DNA of 64,000 nucleotides from Leptodactylus fallax. Its lineage: Eukaryota > Chordata > Amphibia > Anura > Leptodactylidae. The notes below the pieces were generated by a model. That model ran no database searches. It saw only the letters and a program-made list of their open reading frames with translations, and had not been told where the DNA came from. Each line of letters starts with the position of its first letter. The stretch's first letter is position 1. The position numbers were made by a program, and so were the translations under genes. This document shows, in pieces, positions 44,702-57,543 of the stretch. The stretch is from positions 5,523,501 through 5,587,500 of the forward strand of contig CAMRHE010000067.1 of the NCBI GenBank assembly GCA_947044405.1, read 5' to 3'.

Positions 44702-47172
44702 AATAGTGCAGTGTAGCTGAAACTAAAAATTAAAGGAGTGTTCCCATTTTACAAAATGGCATACTGCTAGGACATGCCTTTACTTGGGACCCCCCACTGA
44801 TCCTAAATGGACCCCCATACCGAGGTACTACAGTGTTACATTCCTTTTAAGTTTTCTTGCAATGTGTAGGAAACCTGAATACAACTGAGCAGCAGCTACC
44901 AGGACACCGATGTACAGCAAAACACAGTAAAGAGGACACAGCACTATTTCAGTGACCCCTTCATTCTCAGGATTGCTGGAGATTTCATTGGACATTCACA
45001 CCAATCATAAAAAGAAGACATGTCCTAGCAATATATCATTACTTTATAAGATATACATACCCGTTCAACAGAGTTCTTCTCTTCAATTTCCGAAATTGTG
45101 TTTACATGTGAATCCACATTCTGGAGATATATTACATATCAGAGATTCCTTCCCTGGGCAGATTTTTAACTCTAGCTATAAACTGAGTAAGCAAAACTTT
45201 ATCTATTTAATCCTATTTTTTTTTCTCTAAAAAATCTGCCAAAAATGGTGGATTTCTCCTTCAGAAACCACACGCGAACACCATTTAGGGGCACCATATA
45301 AAAATCTAAGCTATAGAGACTCCATATGCCTTGGTACAGACTTTATGCACAATGCACTACCTTGACATGACACCTACTAGGACATAGGACATATATCAAT
45401 TAAATTATTTGCCTTAATATGGACTAAACAAACAAAAGACACAAGGTTTGTATTTTTTCTCGGTTTCCAGTTTCACTTCATCTACCCAGAGCATTAGGTT
45501 AATTGGTTTCCTCTGAAACTGGATGCATGTGTGGGCTTGTACCTGTGGGAGGGAAAATAGATTGCAAGCTCTCAAGGAAAATAAACTAGCAAAAAAAACA
45601 ATTAAACTTTGCATAGTTTTTCATGATATGAGCAAAGTGAAAAATAAATGCTAAAACAGTAATAATAATAAATAAAATAATAATTGTTAGAATAATATTG
45701 TCATAAAAAACAATTAGAATTTAGAATCCAACTTTTTGACTCAACACCTGTAAATTTCGGTTTTGACTACACGAGAAGTGAGTAAAAAAGCGCCATAGTC
45801 AATGAACAATATTTGAATTAGATAGCAAAATTGTGATGATAAATAAAATAACATCCTACTTCCTTGTCTCATTTTCGTGCATAAAAAGCTCGGCCAAGGC
45901 GTATTAAAAGAACACGCCGCGACACATAATGCAAAGCAAATCAAGTTTCCCTTTAAACATTTAAATCCTGTGTAAATAGTTACTGCAAATATATGAATCA
46001 GAAAAATGCACTTTCAGCTGCGATGACCACTCCTTTCACTATCTTCTTTTATTTGAAAATCGACAAACACAACGCCGAGTTTAGTTCTGTTTGCTTTTTC
46101 TGCTGAAATGGTTTATTCTGTCTGAAAAAAAACTCGATGTTTGGCTAAAGGTAACACAAGCGAACATGTCAAAACAAGAAGCGGGAGTTATTTTTGATGC
46201 GTCTCAGCTCCATGTATAATGTTGTTCCTAGTTACTTAAAAGTTTGCAACTATTAACTTTAAGAAACACTTTTTCAGGGAAGACTATAGAAATTACAGAA
46301 TGAAGGGCTAGCCAAAAATACTATATATAGTTTAACTCCCATAGGGAGGCATTGAAAAGATTGTCTGGAACCTGTGTACCCTAAGTCAACCGAAAAACTT
46401 GTCCTCCATTAAATGTATCGACTTCAGGCTACAGGAACATTGTATCTATAGGGACCTGCTATCATATGATAACATTGTGCAAAGGCATGAGGAATATCAC
46501 TGCCACCAAGTAATAACACTGGACATAGACTGAAGTTAAAAGAATTGCAAAAGTAAGCAATGTTTAATACATTTTTGCAATTTTTTTCTTTTTTACTATG
46601 ACAAATATCTGGATTCTAGAAAGTCTCTTCAAGTCACCTGCATGTTAAAACCTCTCCTGATGGGGAAATAGTGTCTACTCTTGAGGGTCAGCATATTATA
46701 CATGGACAGCGTGGTACTGCCCCTGTAAGGGCGCTAATTATCAGGGTGTGTGGGTAAGGGTGTAGACCTATATGCCCTGCAGTTAGGATCAAGCTTGAAA
46801 CCTGGAGGCCACTGGGAATTTGTGGGACCCCTACCTCAGTGCATGTTCTGAGGACCCTGGAATCCACCCTCTGGTAAGTCCCATCCGTAGTCTATAATGT
46901 TTATACTTTATTGTGGGTCAACTTAGCCCAATTGGTGTGATACAACAGGTAAGGGGAGATTGATATCCAGGTTTTTCACTTGTCCCATGGACATACTGAT
47001 GTGTTATTGGGGTTTTTCTTGTGTGATGTATAATTTGTATAGGCCGCTTTATTGATTTATATATGTTAAAAGTTAAGTTTTAAGTTATGATCCCCCTCCA
47101 TGCTGTGTTTTGTGGTGGTGGTGATACTGATAGAGTGGTTTTTGAATAATGTCTAGATCCTAGAATGACTCT
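44702..47172. other. Unassigned sequence, few repeats
   Basis: About 2.5 kb with no mobile-element signature. 45740-46270 is notably low in repeats and contains several CpG-bearing AT-rich words ('cacgccgcgacac', 'aaaatcgacaaacac'). A conserved regulatory element is conceivable but cannot be shown here. Confidence 0.3.
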
Positions 47173-47176
47173 TTAA

Positions 47177-47552
47177 AGAGGACCTCTGGCACAGGCAGTA
47201 GAAAGCTGAATTTACCTTTGATGGTGCACACCCAGGTGCCGGAGATATCAGTGCCATTAGTTTTGGCACCAATATTCCTCTACTGTCAGAAGGGTGGGCC
47301 TTCCAGTCTAGCGTCACTGCTGCACTGTGAGGAAGTCCCCCCTTGACAGTACTTTTCAATAGCTTTGTACTGTCGGGGCGGTGTAAGGCCCGCCATTCTG
47401 ACAGTGAAGGGATATTGGTGTTAAAACTAGTGACACCGATATCTCCAGAACCCGGGTATGTACCGTCAAAGGTGACAGTGCACTAAATTCAGCACACTGT
47501 TAGCTTTCTAGCAGTATATAATACCGCTATTGCAAGAGGACCTGAAAAAAAG
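47177..47552. mobile_element. Palindromic MITE of family K1, copy 2
   Basis: TTAA lies at 47173-47176. It starts agaggacctctggcacagg and ends near 'gcaagaggacctgaaaaaa'. Internal blocks ('gatatcagtgccattagttttggcacc', 'agcagtatataataccgc') match 4903-5300. The right-hand TTAA is not preserved. Confidence 0.7.
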
Positions 47553-49014
47553 TTTGGCGTACCTGGAGATAATATAGAGGAGAAGAAGATGAACATGGAG
47601 ACTAAGTTATGTTGTGGTAAATATATACAAAAATTTGAATACCTCACTCACCTTTGATATATTTCTCCAGGTTGTCGTGAGTCCAGCATATGGTAACAGT
47701 GCACGTGCTGCTTGTAGGACTACAAGTAACATTATACACAGTCTACTTGTTTCGTGGATCCAAATTGCTCTTATTCAGCCATGACATAGACACTCTAACC
47801 ATGTAGACTGTCATATACCGATAAACTTTTAAATATGAGAAATAAAGATATTGGATTATATCCTTAGTGGTGCTGGACTGATGAACATTTTCCTATGTAA
47901 GTTGTGTTGTGTCTAGTGAAAAGCAATGTGCGTCTTGCAAAATATTCATATAATAAAATGGCAAACTCTGATTGGTGGGGGCTGACTGCCGGTCCCTGCA
48001 TGGATCAGCTTCTGATGCGGGTACTATATACAAGAAGAAGAAGAAGTCGGATCCAGGCTATGTATAGCGGCTAGCTGCAGTCACAGCAGCTCAGCAATTA
48101 TTGACTTGCCATCATTCTTTGCTCACTGCCAGTGGATACAAATCAGTCCATGGTCATGTGATGAACAGTCCATTGACATCAGGGACAGAAAAGGGCAAAG
48201 CTCAATCCTTCGGAAATAAGTGAATATATTTATTGGCCAGTGTAAATGGGCTTTAAGCGTTTTCTCAAGGGATCCAATCCTTTTGGTTCAAATGAATGAT
48301 TTTGTTCATGAAAGCTTAATATTTGAATTATGCCTTTAATTAAAAAATAAATAAATAAAAAATGTAATGTTGACAAGTTGGGGCTGTAGGCAGAAGATTT
48401 CAGAAGCCCCAGCTTTCTATAGGGCTACAGTGTCCAAAAGCAGCATGGGAATTGTTAGCAAAAACAGAACATTCCTCAACAGCAATTTTGGCCTCTTCTG
48501 ATAAGGAATGTTCTTCCATTTCTTCAACATTTCCTGAGAAACCACCTGCTTCTGTATCGTAACCATGTATGAACATAGATTACATCTCTGTTCCATCTGT
48601 TTCAGAATGACATGTTCATAATATGAGGTTACACAATGTAGCCACATAGAAAGTAAATAGACTACATCATCACTTGCTACAGATTAAAATAAAACCAGTT
48701 GTTGGATCAACGTTTTATTAGAAGTTTTGTAAAATAACTGTTCTGCATATTGTATGAAATAACTCAGAGCAAGGAAGAAACTTCTCTTTATACCCCATTT
48801 GTATGTTCCAATGGGTTATCTGCTGGACACACAATTCAGGATTGGCCTATTACGTTGCATGTGAACTTGTTTTTGTTTGTTTTTAGTTTCTTTCCCTTGA
48901 AAAACTTGGATGCAATGTAAATTGGTGTAAAGTTGATCATATACATTCAATAGTTGTCGGCCTGATAGCTGTTCCTGACAACTTTCCCATACATATGAGC
49001 ACTTGGTTTGACAA
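47553..49014. other. Unassigned sequence
   Basis: No feature recognised. Confidence 0.3.
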
Positions 49015-49330
49015 AGGCTACATTCACATGACAGTGAATACTGGCCATGTGACATCTGCTTTTTTTATGGACATCATGCGACAGCATTAATTTCACATGA
49101 CCGTTATTTAGACGGACCGTCATCACGGTGAATAGGTCATGTCCGATTTTTGACTATTTTAATAGATCCCTCCATATACTGAACTATATGGGGGATTCGT
49201 GAAAATGGTTGCCCCTCAGTGGCCAAGACAGTGGCTAAGGCTCGATACACATGACCGAGGTGCAAAACGGAAGTGAACGGTCGTGTGCATCAAGCCTTAG
49301 CCACTGCCAGACAGGTGGCTGCTAATATAC
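49015..49330. repeat. Interspersed repeat, 'ggctacattcacacgac' family, copy 3
   Basis: 'ggctacattcacatgacagtgaata', 'atggacatcatgcgacagcatt' and 'atatgggggattcgtgaaaatgg' define it. The right part ('gctcgatacacatgaccg ... cgtgtgcatcaagccttag') is inverted. Confidence 0.6.
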
Positions 49331-51062
49331 CTTGAGAATAAAAGATTAGACATATCGAAATTGAACATGTTCAATCTTTTTTCCCTCATAGAAGCTGAAT
49401 GAATTTCAGCCAAACATCAAATACATATTAGATAATTGGTTGGTGCTTTTGGCCGAGCTTAGTCTAATGTGTATGGCCTTGATACATTTTACATACAAAG
49501 CTACATCTCCTTTTAGCAATGTATTTCTGTATTTTCTAGATTCACACTTTCTACGAAAATGATGACATTTTCCTACGCATTCCCATAAAACGTAAATAAA
49601 AACATAGCTGACCTGTCGGCTTAAGAGTCACACTTTTAGAAGTGACCTTTCAGTGAACCCTTCATTGCTCTTAGAAAGCTTAAAATAAGTCAAGAAATTG
49701 AGTTTAGGTAAGAAGATGTGCAACAATTTATTTGTGTTTAAAGAAACACAATCGCGAGCTGTCAAGGTGAAACCTGATGAAGTCTTCAATCAACGAGAAG
49801 TTCCAGCATTGCCATAATATTTTCTTTCACTATACCTGGAGACACTCAAGACTGTTCTAAGAACTGAACCTCCTCTATTTCTTAAAGGGAAGCTTATGGA
49901 AGAAAATGAGGTTCCTGTGAAAAGGATCTGTCATTTTTTCCAAGGTCTACTGAGTGATGGAGAGCCTTTGTCACCCTCCCTCGGAAATTGATTGAACATT
50001 TACATGAGATCTTTCATGTAAAAGATGCTTATGTCCTTATGATAAATAGAAGTGGGCATGGTGGACACCAACAAGTCACTCTGTCTTGGCCAGGAGATGT
50101 AGATACTGGAATATGGCAGTAAAGCAATTGATTTTCCTAGGTGAAGGAAAGCCTAACTTCATGTATAATATTTTTTCCAAAGTTCCTTCTGCATAGGTAA
50201 ACCATATATCTAAGTTAAGATCTATTTCATAAGAGGTTTTCTTTGATCCAAGAAAAGGCTCAATTTCTTATCGGAGACTTTGTCAAACTATAAAAGGAAT
50301 AATCTTTGCCACCTTTCATTATCTCAGAGAGGCATCACCCCAGTATTTCAACACTTTCTTAGCTTTCTTGTAAAACTTCTTCATTCCATCTTGGCATAAA
50401 CTATTAATCACATTTGTCATTATTCTCTAGCTTCATGCGGCTCTCTCTATACTAGTTAGACAATAATCACTTGTACATTTTGCTACTTTGCTAAATACTT
50501 TTGTTGATTCCGAATTCCACTCCCGTCAGGCCTCATAGCTGGCCACAGAGTTCATAGGCTGTGTTACCTGGGATATGTTTTTTCCTGTAGTGATTGTCAC
50601 TTTGTTATTGAATGCCCATGTGACCAGCATATTAAGTAGTTGTCTCTTTTTAAGCCCTACAACCATTGGCCTGACATTCTAAAGAAAAAGGAAGGGTATT
50701 TCTGTAATTGATCATTAATAACTTAGATTATATGTTTACTTTGTTAGCTCCGATGGGATCCATCATATGTCATGCCATCTGTGATGAATGTGGATGTGGG
50801 CGTTGGGTATACCAAGTGAGGCATGCTATCTTTGGGGTGGGCTCCAAAGGCACCGCCAATATGATCAATTAATGCTGTATTGCAGAGCACATCTGCAAAA
50901 AAATAATAAGATTACTAGAAATTTGATGGTCAATGAAGGGAGGAAGGGATAGTTCATGAAGACCACAGATATCACAATATCCATATTATTAACAATGAAC
51001 AAGTAAATCCCCACTCTAAAACTGGCCATAAACATTAGATAAATGTGAACCAAACCAACCAA
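49331..51062. other. Unassigned sequence
   Basis: About 1.7 kb with no recognised gene or repeat. Confidence 0.3.
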
Positions 51063-51066
51063 TTAA

Positions 51067-51475
51067 AGAGGATCTTTTATGTCCTCTAAGATTGGGAATA
51101 TTGCATATCATTACAAAGCTGTCGGTGCTGAATTTAGAGCACTTTCAGTTGTTTCTGTAGGTTTCCTGGTTCTAGAGGTATCGGTGGCGTTAGTTTCGGC
51201 TACGGATATCGCTGTACTGTCAGAGGGGCTGGTCTTACAGCCTAGCATCATCAGTGAGTGGTGGGGAACATAGATAGTACAAGGCTATGCAAGTGTCCTG
51301 AAAAGGAGGGGTTACCTAGTTCCCAGCGATGACAATGAGTTGTAAGGATGACCCCCCTGACAGTACAGTGATATCAGTAGCCGAAACTAACACAATTGAT
51401 ATCTCTGGAACTGGAACTTACAGACAAAACTGATAGTGTTCTGAATTCAGCCATCTAATGTTCATATAGTTCTTC
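51067..51475. mobile_element. Palindromic MITE of family K1, copy 3
   Basis: TTAA lies at 51063-51066, then agaggatcttttatgtcctc. 'ctgaatttagagcactttcag', 'ctgtactgtcagagggg' and 'cagcctagcatcatcagtg' match the copies at 4903 and 47177. The right terminus is lost near 51475. Confidence 0.7.
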
Positions 51476-51549
51476 CAAGCCTCTCAGGTGGCAAATATTG
51501 GGTGAGATAAGATAGTAGATGGATTTCAGCTACCCAGTCCTTATGTTCT

Positions 51550-51690
51550 CAAGGTCAAAATGCATACTCACCTGTTCTAGGGAGGCACCGGAGCACCGGG
51601 GAACAGGTGAGCATGTTTTTTGTGGTTGTTGTTTTTTTACCTTCACCGGCCTAATATAAAAAATATATATAAATATTTTGGACAACCACT
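51550..51690. repeat. Short palindromic MITE fragment
   Basis: 'catactcacctgttct' against 'ggaacaggtgagcatg' forms the inverted core around 'ggcaccggagcaccgg'. 'ggacaaccactttaaa' resembles the ends of the element at 56738. Confidence 0.5.
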
Positions 51691-51739
51691 TTAAATAGCT
51701 TGTATTGCAACCTGCCAGAGGCCAGTAGTGCGGTATATA

Positions 51740-52480
51740 TACAATATACTGACATACAGAAGTACTCCAGTATATTATATGAGCAATTAAACCCCTTAGG
51801 GGGGCTGAAAATAAATTTTAAAAAAGGGGAAAAAGTTTTAAAAAATACCAAAAAGAAAAATGAAAAACAATAAATATATCATCACCTCCAAAAATTGCCA
51901 ATTCCTGAACTATCAAAATATAAAAGTATTACAGTGGACGGCATAACAGGAAAAATAAATCCAAAAACTTAAATATAAGATTATCAAAAAATCATATGGA
52001 CCCATAATGGTAGCAATAAAACATTACCTTATCCCACAAAAAGAAGACCTTACTCTATAGATACAAATATAAAAAAGTTATCAGAGTCAGAATATAGTGA
52101 AGCAAAGACAATTGTTTGGAAAAAGTTTTACAAAACTTTTACAAAAAGTATTTAGACATAAAAAACATACACATACATTTGGTATCACCAACATTGTTCT
52201 GATCCTCACAATAGACCTGTCATTTTCATTTTACAGTGAATGCCATAAGAAAATGACATTAACACTTAAGAAAGATTTTTTCCACAATTCCACCCCTCGT
52301 AGAATTTTTTGGCTTCCCAGTACATTGAATCGAATATTAAATGGTGCCAATAGGAAGTACAATTTGTTCCACAGAAAACAAACTCTCATATAGATTTTGG
52401 AAGGTATGTGGACTAAAACAAAAAAAAATCAAATATTTGCTGTGGCAGAAAGTGATTAAAGGGGTATTCTAGTCTAGGAT
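51740..52480. repeat. Long interspersed repeat, second copy
   Basis: It is homologous to 39150-39590 and 39924-40135. Here it is uninterrupted and has no 43-bp array. No coding sequence. Confidence 0.6.
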
Positions 52481-52549
52481 ATACCATAACATGCATATTA
52501 TTGGGGATTTGACAACAGGCACCTACACCTATCTTGTTCTCTGCACAGT

Positions 52550-53110
52550 GCTACAATGTGAAAAGACAAAAACGTTCTGAAGGAGTTGCAGGGCTCCATA
52601 GAGTACTACAGTGCTGGTTTTAATACCACTGTAGCACATTGTTACAGTGTTCCACAGAATACCACTGTGTTCCATGGAGTGCTGCATTGCTCCATATAGT
52701 GCTACATTGTGCCACAGATTGCTACAGTACTCCATAGAATTCCACTGTGCTCCATAGAGTGCTACAGTGCTCAATAGAATTCCACTGTGCTCCATAGAGT
52801 GCTACATTGCTCCATATAGTGCTACATTGTGCCACAGAGTGCTACATTGCTCCATAGAATTCCACTGTGTTCCATGGAGTGCTGCATTGCTCCATAGAGT
52901 GCTCCATTGTTCCATAGGATACCACTGTGCTCCATAAAGTGTTACATTACTCCATAGAGTGCTACAGTGCTCCATAGAGTGCTGCTGTGCTTTGTAAATT
53001 GCCACTGCTCACATAGAGTAATGCAGTGCTTCATGACGTGCGCTGTGATACATAAATCGCCGCTGTGCTCCATAGAGTGAAGCAGTGCTCCATAAAGTGT
53101 TGCAGCTCCT
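52550..53110. repeat. Minisatellite of about 20-bp units
   Basis: About 27 diverged units of the form tgctccatagagtgctacag, with variants 'gaattccactg' and 'gttccatggagtgctgcat'. Open frames on the minus strand with repeating LYGAQW-type peptides are by-products. Confidence 0.9.
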
Positions 53111-54585
53111 TTATTTTAGCAATTGATGGAGACAATAGGTCAGGTTAGATCATGATTCTGACATTATTTCTTGCACACTATGTCTGTAGCTCCAACCCTA
53201 GCAAAGCTTGATAATTGCCACTCTAACATGTCATGAGAGCAATGCTGTAACCTCTTGAGAAGATGGAATACTTCTTCAAGTTATCCTCGCTGTTTAAGGC
53301 TCAGCAGAGCTATTTATTGAAAGACATGGATGATAGAGTTTAGTAAATGTAATTCTGAATACTTTACCACGTACATTCTGTTTGTAGCCGTCATTATCCA
53401 GAGGGTCCAGGTGTTTCTCATCTGTGATCTTGAGCCCAATAAATCAAAGCCTACCTGCCTCCACCTTTTCATGTATCATGTCTGCTTGTTAAACATTAGA
53501 ACATATCATAAGCAATCCATTAATCTATTGTTAAATAACCTCTTCTATCTCCAACTGAATTATAGGATTAGCAAAGAATGGCTGCAAGGGGTAACATTGG
53601 GTCACGTAAAATATCGAGTGGCAAGGAAATGCCAAGTACCGTATCAGGCCGTTTATGTCATTGTTTTTCTAGTGCAAGCAACATTACACATTATGCCCTT
53701 ATCAAAAGCACACCTTATCCACCCATCCTAGAATCAGAAAAGACGTGTGACCATGCCCTTGTTGTACATATTAGAAAAGCAAGGTATCAAGAGACTCTAT
53801 CACCTTGAACGAGGTGGACCGTATGAAGATGATAAAATCGACTCTATTGGCAGCGAATTAGATCTCCATAAGATATCCTTCACAACGATGCTGCCTGTGA
53901 GTCTTACTACATATGCCATATATAAATAAGTACTGACTTCTGCATTCCCTAAGAAAGTGAATAGAACATTTTTTCATAACATAGGAGGATCCTACATATT
54001 ACTGTGGTACAACACATTTAGTTGCTTCTTTGTGGGTCAAAAGAGGTATCCAAGATTAGAAAAATGGCCCATCTCTTTTCCAGAAACAACACCATTACCC
54101 ATAGCCTGTGTGTGATGTAGTATCTCAGCCCCATTCTGGTCAATTGGGATTGGATACAATACCAGACGCAGCCCATGGACAAGAATAGCACTATTTCTGG
54201 AAACGCTATTCTTAAAAAAATTACACACCTCTTTAATCCCTCGGCATTCTGGCTGTAGTTGTCCAGGTGGTCTTTGTCCAGCTGCATTGTATGGCATTAG
54301 ACTGCTGAGGCCAGTGATTGGTTTCAGTGGTCAAATAGGTGTACAGCACATGATGGCTGCAGAAAAGTAAGCTAAGTCTAGTGGGGACTGACAGGGACCA
54401 TCAGAGCTACAGGATCACCAGAACTTCCATGCTGAAGGTTAAATGAGTCATTAAAAGAGGGACATTTATAGCATTCCCTGGACAGCCCTCTGTAACCTGT
54501 ACTAGTTAGTGTGAACAATAATATGGTTTAATAATCCCTTGTTATTAACTACTAATATTCTCTTAGTACAACTTTTTTGTTCTTC
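53111..54585. other. Mostly unassigned; old repeat at 54040-54240
   Basis: 54040-54240 is related, inverted, to 41040-41170. Short frames at 53330-53930 have no recognisable domain. Confidence 0.3.
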
Positions 54586-54632
54586 CATGTTCCTGCTTGC
54601 ATAGCCTAAGCAGCCAACACTGTTCCCATATT
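54586..54632. repeat. Donor copy of the 47-bp inverted duplicate
   Basis: The exact reverse complement of these 47 bp occurs inside the MITE at 54819-54865. The segment is otherwise unremarkable single-copy-looking flank. Confidence 0.9.
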
Positions 54633-54763
54633 GTATAGGGCTGGTGATGGTCTCCTGTGCATGTTCCTTGCCTACAAACCAAGAGAAGAAGGAAGCTATG
54701 ACTTTTCTCCATCAAGTATCTGGCTTTAAAAATAAGTAACTTGCGACTACATGATGTGTTATA

Positions 54764-55029
54764 CAGTCATATGAAAAAGTTTGGGCACCCCTATTAATCT
54801 TAATCATTTTTAGTTCTAAATATGGGAACAGTGTTGGCTGCTTAGGCTATGCAAGCAGGAACATGCACATTTTCTGTTAGTACAATAAACCTCATTTCAA
54901 TCCTGAAATATTACTGTGTCCATCAGTTATTAGATATATCAAATTGAAATGGCTGTTGCAAACACCCAAATATTTAGAACTAAAAATGATTAAGATTAAT
55001 AGGGGTGCCCAAACTTTTTCATATGACTG
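54764..55029. mobile_element. Tc1-type MITE with locally templated insert
   Basis: The element is 266 bp with TA at 54762-54763 and 55030-55031. It starts cagtcatatgaaaaagtttg and ends with its complement; the inverted ends pair for about 57 bp. The left arm stops at 'taaat', whereas the right arm continues ('atttgggtgtttgcaacagcc' on the minus strand). Between them sits the 47-bp segment (54819-54865) copied from the upstream flank. Confidence 0.9.
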
Positions 55030-55043
55030 TATTTAAAACTAAA

Positions 55044-55090
55044 GAAGGAAGGAAGGAAGGAAGGAAGGAAGGAAGGAAGGAAGGAAGGAA
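55044..55090. repeat. (GGAA)n microsatellite
   Basis: About 11 perfect GGAA units start 14 bp after the MITE at 54764-55029. Confidence 0.97.
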
Positions 55091-55091
55091 C

Positions 55092-56310
55092 TAAAGGAAG
55101 ATTCCGGAGCTAAACTTTAGAAACGAAAGAGTTTCTACACATAGAATGTCCATTGCTAAACTTGTAAGTGTATTAATGGCTCAATGGGGCAAAGTCCGTC
55201 CAGTGCAGAGTCCATCTAAGGTCGTGGGTGAAAAAGTCCTGCAAGCACGACTTTTTATCTGGCGAAGCAACTTTGAAACCAATGGATATGGCCAATGCGG
55301 TCCCTTGGGATCTGTTTATTAGCCTAAAATAGGCTCAAAAATTGATCTTATGATCACCCATTCCAAATTTCATGGGAAATTCACGTGTAGCAAAAGTGAT
55401 GGTGGTTATTCAAGTGTGTATACATATTTTGGGGGTAGGACAAGGGTGGTCTTAAAATATACAAGAGTTTCACACTGAAATATTGATAAATATGATAATG
55501 ATAACAGTAAGAATGCAAAAAAAATGTAGTGTTATTGACAAATATAGAATATTTGGTTTCCTATGAAAAAATTGATAAAACGATATAAGGTCCCTTTAAT
55601 AGGCCTCTACACAGATAGGGTGCTTTATGCTACATCTTTTCTTGAAAAAAAAAAAGCTAAATATGGAAATACTGTGACATTGAGTGTTGAATAGGACTCA
55701 AAATATCTTTTGATAAATAACCTGTGTAGCTTTTAGTCAAGGCCGATCCTTGCAATCACAGTTGCATTGTTCGGGTCATGTTGTGGAAAATGTTTTTTTT
55801 GACAGAGCGAATGACGATCACCTGCTCTTCCATTTACAGAGAGGCTAAAACCCAATCCTTTTTCATCACGACATAAAACAACATTCAATTCTTTTCTCCA
55901 TTTCTTTCATGTCTGAAGCCTTTCACTTGTAGACAGTGTTGCAACGTATTCACCATTTTTTTTTCCCCCTGAATCTCACAAAGCAAATATCTTCTGGGAA
56001 GCTCATAAAAGATTTGCTTTTACTTATTTCAGGTGCACAATGTGGATTGTTATGTTGAAGCTTAAAAAAACAAGAGCAGAAAGGATTGGACCTTGGTTAA
56101 TAGAGAAGAAGAAGAAGAATGTGTTACGTCAGTGTCTGGGTAAAATCATTATTTAAGGTGAACACACATCACACTTGTTCTACATGTAAATCTCCTTGAA
56201 TAAAGTTACAAAGAATGGATGAAAAGTTTACATATAAAGATAAATTTACCATTTGAAGCTATTTTTGTTGTTGACGTACCCAAAATAGATGTAGACATAT
56301 TGGTTAGAAA
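55092..56310. other. Unassigned sequence
   Basis: No gene or mobile element is recognised. 55740-56010 is relatively low in repeats. Confidence 0.3.
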
Positions 56311-56311
56311 C

Positions 56312-56440
56312 AGAGGCGTAACTTGAAGCTCGTGGGCCCCTACCTACCTTGTGCCGCTGACGATATTTGTATATTTTATGGGGCAGAGGGACCTTTGGGG
56401 CCTCCTCAGGTTCCAGGATACCTCTGCACTCCCTATAGCA
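56312..56440. repeat. Half of a CAGAGGCGTAACTT-type MITE
   Basis: The end 'cagaggcgtaacttgaag' with 'gtgggcccctac' matches the termini of 29071-29342. The other end is not seen. Confidence 0.45.
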
Positions 56441-56485
56441 GTATACGATGCTGGATATTGTAGGGCAGCGGTATTATCTTTCTTA

Positions 56486-56712
56486 GAGCTTATTCACATA
56501 ACAGGGATTCAAGCCTCACACAACCATTTTGTTAATGGTCCATGTGTCCGAAGAGTTAAATAACAGAACTTGTCATTTGTCGTCATGTTTTCATAGATCC
56601 TTCAATAGACTCAAGTCCATGAAAATGGATTACCCTTGGATGTACATCAAAAACTGTTTCACAGGCACGTACATGGTCAGTCATGTGAATAAGCTCTTAT
56701 TTGGGCTTTAAC
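56486..56712. repeat. Interspersed repeat, 'ggctacattcacacgac' family, copy 4
   Basis: It is diverged: 'gagcttattcacataacagggatt', 'gtccatgaaaatggattaccct' and 'gtcatgtgaataagctctta' are inverted at its ends. Confidence 0.5.
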
Positions 56713-56737
56713 AGGAATTCCTATCATTTATTATTAA

Positions 56738-57328
56738 AGCGGTTGTCCAGGCTAAATTTTTAAAGTTTAAATACGTTGGGGGCAGTGAAAAAAATAAAAA
56801 AAATACATACTCACCGGTCCCAGTTGCTCTGTTGTCGTCCCACGCCTCCAGATTCGTTTGCTCTCCCGGGTCTCTTCCGGCATTGTGCTGAAGCCGCTGA
56901 TTGGCCTCAGTGGTCACGCTAATCACTGGCTTCAGCACAACACTGGGAACAGATGACACGGGAGGACACCGGTGTACACCGGAGCAACGAGGACAGGTGA
57001 GTATACAGAAGACGGGGTCCGGTCTTCTCGGTCCAGTGTTGACGTGTGGCGGAAGTCCCAGCCACATGTGACCGCTGAGGCCAGTCAGCAGCCTCAGCGA
57101 AGGACATGTGATGTTACTACCTATGACATCACGAGTCTTTTCCTGAGGCCTGCTGAGGCCGCTAATTGGCTTTAGCGGAACTCAGAAAGAGACCCGTGAG
57201 AAGACGTGGAGTAGAAGGACCGGACCGCACTGGGAGGACACCGGAGTATGATTTATAAAAAAAATTTTCACTGCCCCCAGTTTATTTAAAGTTTAAAAAT
57301 GTTGTCCATTTTTGCCTGGACAACCCCT
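56738..57328. mobile_element. Palindromic MITE with TTAA duplication (family K4)
   Basis: TTAA lies at 56734-56737 and 57329-57332. The ends agcggttgtccaggc and gcctggacaacccct are inverted. Subterminal 'aaagtttaaata' and 'gggggcagtgaaa' are also mirrored. The interior holds several related copies of 'ctgaggccgctgattggcctcag'. Non-coding. Confidence 0.85.
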
Positions 57329-57364
57329 TTAAAGGCATTATTTTTTTATTTATTTTAAATATGA

Positions 57365-57543
57365 CATGTCCTTTGCTGAGGCCGCTGATTGGACTCAACA
57401 GTCACATGTGGCTGGGACTTCTGCCACACGTCACCACTGGACCGAGAAGACGGGACAGGTGAGTATTTTTTTTTTTTTTTTTTCACTGCCCCCAGCTGAT
57501 TTACAAATTAAATGGGTTGTCCATTTTTGCCTGGACAACCCCT
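57365..57543. mobile_element. Family K4 MITE, left-truncated copy
   Basis: 'gctgaggccgctgattgg', 'cacatgtggctgggacttc', 'cactgcccccag' and the end gcctggacaacccct before TTAA (57544-57547) repeat the right half of the neighbouring element. Confidence 0.8.

Noticed and set aside
52529..53005. Minus-strand frames with repeated LYGAQWNSME peptides
   Set aside because: By-product of the roughly 20-bp tandem array; frames drift between units.
53330..53929. Three overlapping plus-strand frames (133, 76 and 60 aa)
   Set aside because: No recognised domain, no good splice sites at their edges, and overlapping alternative frames of similar length.
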